Below, in pieces: positions 1 through 5,458 of a stretch of 5,458 nucleotides of DNA. This DNA comes from Spirochaetia bacterium (lineage in GTDB: Bacteria; Spirochaetota; UBA12135). The notes beneath the pieces were generated by a model. The model was not told where the DNA came from. It did not search any database and saw only the letters and a program-made list of their open reading frames with translations. The stretch lies in contig DNNS01000387.1 in assembly GCA_003497555.1 (NCBI GenBank), forward strand, positions 1 through 5,458, written 5' to 3'. The stretch's first letter is position 1, and each line of letters begins with the position of its first letter. The translations under genes were made by a program, and so were the position numbers.

Positions 1-879
1 CAGATTCGCCCTATCAACTGTTCCCGCTATATAATGCCAGGTATTAATTTCAGCCCCAACTGTATAATTCTGGATAAAACTATTTGTGCTATCGGTATTG
101 GTGAGAAATGCGGCAAATGATATTTTATTATTATTCACTCCAGCGCCAAATGATATATCATAGCCTTCCCGATCATTAGGCAAGGCTGTCCAGTACCGTC
201 CCCCGAAAAAACCATCCGCATTTACCGGATCAACATTGTATCTCATACCCCATAATTCCACGGTTAATTCCGGGTAATTCAAGAGCGGAATCTCTACCCA
301 GTTTGATATTCCTTCCGATTCGTCGGAAAACTCCAGGCAATATCCAGCCTGCCCGGTTACCCGAACAGGAGAATTGCCGGCAGGCGTGCTTTTTACTATA
401 CCGTGCCTGGCATTTACGGTACTGTCAAGCATCTGCGGAGCAGCGTCTGCAGGATCCTGCGACAAATGCCATACACCCTTGTAATTGATGTCCCATACAT
501 CTTCTGTGTTTTGCTGATTACCGGCTGATGCGTTACCAAAATACATATACAGGATATTGGAATCCTGCTGGCTAAATGAAAAAATTGGTATTTTGATCCA
601 GGCAACAATAGTTCCGGAAGAATAATATTCGAGTTCATGGGAAAGTCTGGTAGTGCCGTCAATGAGCGTAAATAAAATATCATGCCCATTATTGGAAGCA
701 TAATTTTGCAGATCAGTATCATTGCTCATCACAACCAAGAGCGGATAATTGGTTAAGTCTCCGCCAACAGCAAAATTATTGGTAATCGGCTTGCGGTATG
801 ACCAGTTGGAATACCAGCCGGCATGAAGTTTAATGATATGAAGTGTTATAATAAAATAAATAAGAAAATATTTTTTCAT
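1..879 (-). CDS. Secreted DUF2341 / LamG-like domain protein (C-terminus outside the window)
   Basis: The frame opens at ATG 879-877 and stays open for 293 codons to base 1, so the C-terminus is missing. AGGGTG at 889-884, four bases upstream, serves as a Shine-Dalgarno site. Residues 1-20 (MKKYFLIYFIITLHIIKLHA) form a typical signal peptide: short Lys-rich start, hydrophobic core, cleavage probably after A20. Residues about 22-120 read as a DUF2341 domain: WSYRKPIT near the start, then YPLLVVM, HDILFTLIDGTTRLSHELEY and a VAWIKIP strand, ending in ILYMYFGNASAG. From about residue 133 (YKGVWHLS) a concanavalin/LamG-like jelly roll begins, with LTVELWGMRY and INTWHYIAGTVDRANL as the usual strand motifs. 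Such proteins are exported and are thought to bind carbohydrate or sit on the cell surface; no catalytic residues are visible. The domain order is recognised from pattern only. The substrate and the missing C-terminal part are unknown. Confidence 0.85.
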   Translation of the reverse strand, partial: MKKYFLIYFIITLHIIKLHAGWYSNWSYRKPITNNFAVGGDLTNYPLLVVMSNDTDLQNYASNNGHDILFTLIDGTTRLSHELEYYSSGTIVAWIKIPIFSFSQQDSNILYMYFGNASAGNQQNTEDVWDINYKGVWHLSQDPADAAPQMLDSTVNARHGIVKSTPAGNSPVRVTGQAGYCLEFSDESEGISNWVEIPLLNYPELTVELWGMRYNVDPVNADGFFGGRYWTALPNDREGYDISFGAGVNNNKISFAAFLTNTDSTNSFIQNYTVGAEINTWHYIAGTVDRANL

Positions 880-899
880 TATACACCCTGCTGTTTTTA

Positions 900-929
900 A
901 TTATATGAAATAACAGATATGATTAACAA
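900..929 (-). promoter_or_regulatory. Putative sigma70-type promoter for the DUF2341 gene
   Basis: On the minus strand a perfect TATAAT (905-900) is preceded, after an 18-base spacer, by TTGTTA (929-924), which matches TTGACA at four of six positions. A start near 893 would give a short leader of about 14 bases containing the AGGGTG ribosome site. The surroundings are A+T rich, so a chance match is possible. The position directly upstream of the start codon supports it. Confidence 0.4.
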
Positions 930-1004
930 GTAAAATATTGGTAAAAGCATGTAAAAAATTGACGATTAACGGGAAAGGCTTGAACGAGAGGCAGTAAAAT
1001 ACGC

Positions 1005-1115
1005 ATGATTGCTGCACTGGCAGAGGTAGGCGGTTTTGGAATGGAGGAATTTGGCTGGAAATTACAGGAAGACAGGGTTTTCGTCTATGGACGGTTACGT
1101 ATTGACGAGATATAA
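1005..1115 (+). pseudogene. Unidentified 36-codon ORF, probably a relic
   Basis: The frame runs from ATG 1005-1007 to TAA 1113-1115. It begins MIAALAEVGGFGMEEFGWKL and ends EDRVFVYGRLRIDEI, a composition that looks protein-like rather than random. A second short run in another frame (ERLEREAVKYA) ends in a TGA overlapping this ATG, as if an ancestral frame were shifted here. No good ribosome site lies at the normal distance. The MIAALAE...G.G...W.L.ED spacing faintly recalls the N-terminus of dihydrofolate reductase, but the essential remainder is absent and the likeness may be chance. It could equally be noncoding. Confidence 0.2.
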
Positions 1116-1173
1116 CAAAATTACTTTTGAAAGTGTTGAATTTTAGAGCGGAAAATTATAATTTAGCCAAATG

Positions 1174-1190
1174 AAAAAAGGAAGTTCCTT
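1174..1190 (-). terminator. Weak hairpin plus T-run, possible minus-strand terminator
   Basis: On the minus strand AAGGAACTTCCTT is self-complementary (up to six pairs around one base, realistically five with a three-base loop) and runs directly into a tract of six T. It lies about 120 bases beyond the stop of the degraded minus-strand gene at 1309, in the right direction to end its transcript. The stem is short and A+T rich, so its strength is doubtful. Confidence 0.25.
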
Positions 1191-1205
1191 GTACATTTTC
1201 AAGGG

Positions 1206-1240
1206 GGCTCAAGTACAGGTATTTTGCGTGTACTTGAGCC
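1206..1240. repeat. Perfect 12-bp inverted repeat with 11-base loop
   Basis: GGCTCAAGTACA (1206-1217) and TGTACTTGAGCC (1229-1240) are exact reverse complements separated by 11 bases. Neither strand has a T-tract directly after the stem, so this is not a classical intrinsic terminator. A smaller hairpin, CCTTG/CAAGG (1187-1204), sits next to it. It could be a bidirectional or Rho-type mRNA end, a protein-binding palindrome, or a structure left from a mobile element. The sequence alone does not decide between these. Confidence 0.75.
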
Positions 1241-1308
1241 TGTGATGTGCGCAGTTGAACTGAAAGCATGACGGGCTCTTAATAGACGCATCGCTTTGCT
1301 TGATTATC

Positions 1309-1638
1309 TTATTTTTTCACAAAAATAATTTTTTTTATTTTAACTCCATGTGGAGGATTATCTCCATGATATTGAAATGATACTTTTAGAACAGCAATGG
1401 GACCCTTGCCTATTTCATATACTCGTTCTTCCCAGGTATCGGGGTTTTTATCGATAACCAGCGTAATCCGGAATACCGCCTGATTTCAAGGTTGATATTT
1501 TTTTAAGCGATGACAAGTTCACCATGAAGTACCCGGATCACGTAAGTGATTCGGATTCACGGAAATTACATAAATGCTAACAGATATACCCACTGTATGT
1601 ATTCCGCAGGGCTTTTTACTAAAAACAGGTGCGCCTTA
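1309..1638 (-). pseudogene. Frame-disrupted C-terminal fragment of an unidentified, probably beta-sandwich protein
   Basis: Three consecutive minus-strand pieces read like one decayed protein end. Piece A (1635-1519) contains GIHTVGISVSIYVISVNPNH and LRDPG. Piece B (1537-1448, a different frame) contains SGYFMVNLSSLKKISTLKSG and GIP. Piece C (1485-1309, same frame as A) contains FRITLVIDKNPDTWEERVYE, IGKGPIAVLKVSFQYHGD and KIIFVKK before TAA 1311-1309. Joining them needs two compensating frame changes, near 1525-1535 and 1460-1475. A TAA at 1638-1636 closes piece A upstream, and no start codon or 5' portion remains. The alternating hydrophobic strands and basic last strand suggest a C-terminal beta-sandwich like those on carbohydrate-active proteins; this is inference. 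Sequencing error in one or both spots is an alternative to true decay. The reverse strand of pieces A and B also reads open for a short distance (1467-1574), which I take as a shadow. Confidence 0.5.
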
Positions 1639-1667
1639 TAAAATGTCCAAATACTCCAAAGCAGGAA

Positions 1668-1943
1668 ATGCGTATCTTCAAAAGTTTAAAAAAAAGGAGG
1701 TTGCCTGCTGCAATAAAATGCTTTGTCTGGGAAGAAACTCTCCGTAACAGGCTGCAACAGAGATACCGATGATTTTCTGTCTATGTTGATTCGCAAAAAA
1801 ATTTCACTATCTTCAATAGAGATGTAAAGGAAAAAATGCTGCGGTATGTCAGCAAACCATTCTTTCCCATGAAGCGGGTATTATATAAGGAGACAGGCAG
1901 GAGGGCAGTGCGACGAATGCCTCCCATTGTAAATCAAAAATGA
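1668..1943 (+). pseudogene. Relic of an IS91-family (Y2) transposase, C-terminal region
   Basis: The plus frame from ATG 1668 (MRIFKSLKKRRLPAAIKC) is cut by TGA 1770-1772 and continues in the same frame to TGA 1941-1943. After the internal stop it reads FSVYVDSQKNFTIFNRD, then VKEKMLRYVSKPFFPMKRVL, then YKETGRRAVRRM. IS91-type transposases carry a GxSLHA...R..LE.LCRY..RPP...RL segment followed by a short turn and strand; here FSVY, LRYVSKPF and KRVLY match it in order and spacing. The catalytic HUH and tyrosine parts, normally upstream or adjacent, are missing, so the piece is inactive. Its last codons (PPIVNQK) no longer resemble the family and overlap the end of the large gene on the other strand. 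The family call rests on remembered motif spacing; a degenerate unrelated ORF remains possible. Confidence 0.5.
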
Positions 1944-4900
1944 ATAACAATATCCTGTTCTTTGCCGACAGGCCCTGTTGTTATTGTAATACACCCTAAG
2001 GGATCAACCTTGAAACTTGGATCAGCAGGAGCAAGCCTGCTTTGAAGAATCAGTTCAGCCTGAGTTTCTGGTACAAACTTGATGTATAAAATTTTTAACT
2101 TGGGATCATATTTAAAAACTTTAAGCTCTGAGTTCTTAATGCTCTTTATTTTCACAACTCCATGAAGTTTATAAAGCACCTGTGCAATATCCGGGACAAG
2201 TGTCATACCCGGCCAGTCGCTGCTGAGTTTTTTAATTTTTTTTTCATGTTTTAAAAGTGAAATTACCGCTTTTTCCAAAATAGAGGATTCAATAACGGAA
2301 TCCTGGGCTATTATACTTAGCATGGTAGTGTCCAGGCTGTATTCTCCTTCTTTATTAAAAAGTGTCGGGAACACAATATTTTTAAAATAATTTTCTTGAG
2401 CCTTATGCAAAAATCGTTGATATAGTGGAATAATATCTGACGGGATTCCCTGAGACATGTCGTAAAGATCGAGCATGTTGGGTAATGTTCCTTTGGTTCT
2501 ATAGTGCATGCCCTGTTCTGTGAAACCCACGCAAGTAGCAATGTTTTCCGGATAATCCACAAGGTTATTATTTATCGCGTATTCACGAAAATAAAATCTT
2601 GCTAGTGTGGGGACCATTCGGCGGGAGCCGCGGTATAAGGCTTGCGCCCGCAGTGCTTTGTCCCCGATAATCTCTGCAAGACGAGCAAGTTTCATCATCG
2701 AACTGTATTCGCAGTTGAGCATGTCAATGGTGGCACTCAGGCCGCTTTCTCTGCAGTGACAGGACATATAAGCCCAGTCATCGCTGACTAGTAAAATTCT
2801 TGCCGCGTGATAAATGAAATTCCGGTTTGCAAGCACGAAGTCCCGCTGCCCAAACCTGTCAGCAAGAGCCTGCATCACTGCGAGGATCATATGCGCGGTT
2901 TCATTTTGATCACCATAATTCATACTACTACCAAAACCTTCTGCATATTTTGTCGTATGTACATAGTAGCTATTATAAAAAACAGGATAACGAATTCCGC
3001 TCATCGGCTCCTCGCGCCAACGCTGTGCTGATTTATAACGGTATAGCTCTATAGGTTCAAAAATTCTTTCGCGTACTCGTTTTTTTAACGCTGCGGAGTT
3101 CTCTTCATCCAGCAGATATGGCATTCCCATGGTTTGATTTAAGCCAGCCAGGTAACCATGCATATTGATATTAAAAATAGTAGGATTCTCAGTCCCTTGT
3201 GGAAATGCCGGGGTCCAGTCTGATATTTTTGCACCTCCTCCTGCGGAAAAACAGACCGCACTGGAAAAGACCATGTTGACTATTTCCCTGACTTTTTCAA
3301 AACCTGAAATAGCAGGTATAACTGAAAGATCAGGAGAAGGCAAGGGTAAGGTCCATTCAGCTGTATCCGAACCGTCACATGCGGCATAATTCCCGAAGCT
3401 GGTTACCAGATTAAAGTCTTTTACTGTGCTTGATTCAAACAGTTTTCCTTTCATAAAAAAAGCAAGCGGCGAAACAGGTGCGTATGGTTTTACGTTTTTA
3501 TCAGACCATTCACCGGTGGCCTTTTTATATCTGTATTCGCTTCGAATGGCAATTTGGCCTGACGCTTCGTCAATATGGAATTTTTCATCCAGTTCAACTG
3601 GATATAAAAATGCACGCGGATACCAGAATGCGATGCGGGCGAGTGTTTCTTCCGGAATGCTTTTGTTCCATTCGATTGAATCAACAGAAGCAGTGCCATA
3701 CAACCAAAGCGGTAAAATCATTCCTGCCCCGCCTTTACGTTCTATGGAGATCCCCGCAACAGCCTCACCGGTATGCTTGATTTTTATCTGGCTTGGCTTT
3801 TGGTCAAATACTAAAAGCAAAGGATGTTCTTTCCCTTTACGAAACAAAAGCAACCATGGAGCACTCCAATCAGTAGGAAGATTTTTTGTACCGGATAAAT
3901 CAACAATGTTGATTTTATTGCCGGATTGAAAAGCTGCGAAACTAGCAATATTTTGTAATGCAATATCAACTGAATCGCTAAATATTTCCCATCGCACACC
4001 TGGAAATGCAAGACTTGTATCAAATCTGCGGCTGCTGCCGTCGTGTTCAGTTATTACGCCGCCTTTGCCAAGGCAGTTAATACGGTCAGGTACGAACTTC
4101 CATGCTTCACCAGTGCCGGAAAATGCCAAAAGCTCCGGGCAGGATCCAAATCCGCCTTCACCGCGAAGATTTTCGGTTTTTATCAGAATTTCATTTTTTT
4201 CTCCGAAACGAATTAAAGAAGAATTTACCGCATAATAATGGGGCCGCATCCAGTATTCAGGCATGTTGGTTGTGACTCTTCCGATAAGCATATTATTAAA
4301 ATACACTTCTGCAATGTCATCAATACCACTTTCCACAGAAAAAAAGACAGACTTTGAGCTCCAGTCTTTCGGAATAATACATTTCGCTAATAATTCAAAT
4401 TTTCCAATTCCCAGATATTTGTAAAGATGATTGATCTCACGCTTCGGTTCTTCCGGTTTCGCGTTGATGGATGTAATGCTCCATTTTGAAAGGGTTATTT
4501 TAGGGGTCAAACCTGATGAAAAAGAGTATTCCTGAGCGCCGTTAATAACGTGAAGCGAACTATTTATCGATTCAACTAACAGACCGTCACTGAGTGTAAA
4601 ACCAAAACGCCCGAAATTTTCTTCTGTAAAACCGGCATAAAATCCATTTATTGAATTAATAACTGCTTCATTTTCTTCCCGGATTTTTTTCCCTGAAAGA
4701 TAAGAAAGAACTCGAAGAAGGAAAGGATCATATGCTTTTTTACCGGGAATCAAGTCTGCGCCAATTGCTATCGCTGAATATATAATTTTACTTTTATTGC
4801 TTTTATTTTCAATAATCGCGGGAGATCCATTTGCATAGGAGAGAAGAACATGAGAGTCTTGATCAGGTAAGATATTGAGATATATCCCGAATTCCATACT

Positions 4901-5458
4901 GTTTAATCCAATAAATAAAGGATCATCAGTGTTTACAGGCTTTAAGCGCAGCCTGTCCGGGATTCCGGTATTTGGTAAAATCGAAATTTTCCCGGGAAGA
5001 AGCGCCGCTATTACAGGATCATTTATCACGCCGGCGGAAAATAGCGGTGTTCCGTTTTTGACTGCCTCGGCTATTCGCCCGGCATCTGCCGGGTCAGGAC
5101 GCGCGCCAGAATATACAATCACGTCCGCGTCTTTCGGATCAGTTACAATAATAGTTTGATCTCGGACCGTTTCAAGGAGCATATCACGAAATCCCGGATA
5201 TTGACAATTATCTTCATACTTTAGTTTATCCTTTTTGCGGCGGTGAAAAATAGTGCTGTAATCTTCATTGTCAAAATGAAAATATATCTTCATCATATCA
5301 TTAGTACTTTTTATTGCATGCTTGGAATTCGGATAAACAATAACTTCACTCCTTCCGCTCATTGCGCCGGCTTCTTCCGAGGAGGTTATGCGAAGATTTT
5401 GCACCTCAATTCCCGCTTTTGTTCCAGGTTCAGCACTGCCGATGAATGCAGAAAATTT
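1934..5458 (-). CDS. Large multidomain putative glycosidase-like protein (N-terminus outside the window)
   Basis: The frame is open from base 5458 to TGA 1936-1934. The first candidate start inside is GTG 5404-5402, but 18 further in-frame codons up to the edge (ending FIGSAEPGTKAGIE) join smoothly to VQNLRITS, so I treat the gene as 5'-partial. Counting from that GTG (1156 residues): 1-12 close a beta-sandwich; about 35-240 resemble a class I glutamine-amidotransferase-like or ThuA-like fold (DADVIVYSGA, GTPLFSAGVI, DPFLLRVLSYLSGK), probably noncatalytic; about 325-430 resemble a GH2-type galactose-binding fold (AEVYFNNMLIGRV, NEILIKTENLRG); about 440-690 look beta-rich; about 700-1080 are helical and resemble an alpha/alpha six-hairpin barrel (NYGDQNETAHMILAVMQALA, DDWAYMSCHCRES, MMKLARLAEIIGDKALRAQA); 1085-1156 form a C-terminal beta-sandwich. 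D832, E835, D876 and E886 are candidate acidic catalytic residues. The likely role is glycan cleavage or binding outside the cytoplasm. No CAZy family can be named from the sequence alone, and any signal peptide would lie beyond the window. Confidence 0.85.
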   Translation of the reverse strand, partial: KFSAFIGSAEPGTKAGIEVQNLRITSSEEAGAMSGRSEVIVYPNSKHAIKSTNDMMKIYFHFDNEDYSTIFHRRKKDKLKYEDNCQYPGFRDMLLETVRDQTIIVTDPKDADVIVYSGARPDPADAGRIAEAVKNGTPLFSAGVINDPVIAALLPGKISILPNTGIPDRLRLKPVNTDDPLFIGLNSMEFGIYLNILPDQDSHVLLSYANGSPAIIENKSNKSKIIYSAIAIGADLIPGKKAYDPFLLRVLSYLSGKKIREENEAVINSINGFYAGFTEENFGRFGFTLSDGLLVESINSSLHVINGAQEYSFSSGLTPKITLSKWSITSINAKPEEPKREINHLYKYLGIGKFELLAKCIIPKDWSSKSVFFSVESGIDDIAEVYFNNMLIGRVTTNMPEYWMRPHYYAVNSSLIRFGEKNEILIKTENLRGEGGFGSCPELLAFSGTGEAWKFVPDRINCLGKGGVITEHDGSSRRFDTSLAFPGVRWEIFSDSVDIALQNIASFAAFQSGNKINIVDLSGTKNLPTDWSAPWLLLFRKGKEHPLLLVFDQKPSQIKIKHTGEAVAGISIERKGGAGMILPLWLYGTASVDSIEWNKSIPEETLARIAFWYPRAFLYPVELDEKFHIDEASGQIAIRSEYRYKKATGEWSDKNVKPYAPVSPLAFFMKGKLFESSTVKDFNLVTSFGNYAACDGSDTAEWTLPLPSPDLSVIPAISGFEKVREIVNMVFSSAVCFSAGGGAKISDWTPAFPQGTENPTIFNINMHGYLAGLNQTMGMPYLLDEENSAALKKRVRERIFEPIELYRYKSAQRWREEPMSGIRYPVFYNSYYVHTTKYAEGFGSSMNYGDQNETAHMILAVMQALADRFGQRDFVLANRNFIYHAARILLVSDDWAYMSCHCRESGLSATIDMLNCEYSSMMKLARLAEIIGDKALRAQALYRGSRRMVPTLARFYFREYAINNNLVDYPENIATCVGFTEQGMHYRTKGTLPNMLDLYDMSQGIPSDIIPLYQRFLHKAQENYFKNIVFPTLFNKEGEYSLDTTMLSIIAQDSVIESSILEKAVISLLKHEKKIKKLSSDWPGMTLVPDIAQVLYKLHGVVKIKSIKNSELKVFKYDPKLKILYIKFVPETQAELILQSRLAPADPSFKVDPLGCITITTGPVGKEQDIVIHF

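Larger units (their letters stand above)
880..1933. other. Gene-poor spacer with relics of broken genes
   Basis: About 1.05 kb separates the two intact genes. No frame on either strand holds an intact gene of normal length. Several short stretches read like real protein but are cut by stops or frame changes: a plus-strand piece at 1005-1115, a minus-strand piece at 1309-1638 and a plus-strand transposase-like piece at 1668-1943. Between 1116 and 1308 I see no coding signal, only the hairpins at 1174-1240. I see no tRNA, rRNA, riboswitch or CRISPR repeat. The pattern fits a site of past insertion and decay. Confidence 0.6.

Noticed and set aside
414..722. 102-codon minus-strand open frame starting MILICKIML
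   Set aside because: It is in a different frame from the DUF2341 gene, which covers the same bases with a signal peptide and recognisable motifs.
1467..1574. Plus-strand run containing FKVDIFLSDDKFTMKYPDHV
   Set aside because: It looks protein-like but has no start or ribosome site and is antisense to the collinear minus-strand fragments, which extend over a longer region.
1574..1746. Plus-strand ATG frame MLTDIPTVCIPQGFLLKTG, 57 codons
   Set aside because: No ribosome site and no recognisable family; it overlaps the start of the transposase-like relic in a different frame and is antisense to the other relic.
1900..1927. Imperfect hairpin GGGAGGCA...TGCCCTCC just beyond the large gene's stop on the minus strand
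   Set aside because: One mismatch, one G-T pair and no following T-tract, so it is not convincing as an intrinsic terminator.
3426..3929. 167-codon plus-strand open frame
   Set aside because: It lies wholly antisense to the well-supported large gene, has no domain-like pattern, and reads as a reverse-strand shadow.
4875..5159. 94-codon plus-strand open frame
   Set aside because: Antisense to the amidotransferase-like part of the large gene, with no independent coding evidence.

Overview
The window carries two protein-coding genes on the minus strand, both running off an end. Between them is about 1.05 kb that looks like a graveyard of broken genes. The composition is moderately A+T rich. 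The two intact genes are a secreted DUF2341/LamG-type protein and a very large putative carbohydrate-active protein combining glutamine-amidotransferase-like, galactose-binding-like and alpha/alpha-barrel regions. Together they suggest a polysaccharide-degrading environmental or gut bacterium. The style resembles the PVC group (Lentisphaerae/Kiritimatiellae-like), but the taxonomy is inference: no marker gene is present.

Region 1 (1-879, minus) is the N-terminal part of an exported protein. It has a clear signal peptide, then a DUF2341 domain, then the start of a concanavalin/LamG-like domain that continues past base 1. A TATAAT-type promoter lies just upstream (900-929).

Region 2 (880-1933) has no intact gene. 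From left to right it holds: a 36-codon plus-strand ORF of unknown origin (1005-1115); a group of nested hairpins ending in a perfect 12-bp inverted repeat (1174-1240); a minus-strand, frame-disrupted C-terminal gene fragment (1309-1638); and a plus-strand relic resembling the C-terminal part of an IS91-family (Y2) transposase with one in-frame stop (about 1668-1943). The relic's reading frame ends inside the last codons of the large gene, on the opposite strand.

Region 3 (1934-5458, minus) is one very long reading frame, open to the right-hand end of the window, so the true N-terminus lies outside. The visible 1174 residues end in a beta-sandwich-like tail.

Both genes read leftward, with the large one upstream. 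The disrupted spacer and the separate promoter argue against a tight operon. A shared role in binding and processing extracellular or periplasmic glycans is plausible but inferred. The best candidate for something undescribed is the large multidomain protein, whose arrangement does not match a standard glycoside hydrolase family that I can name.
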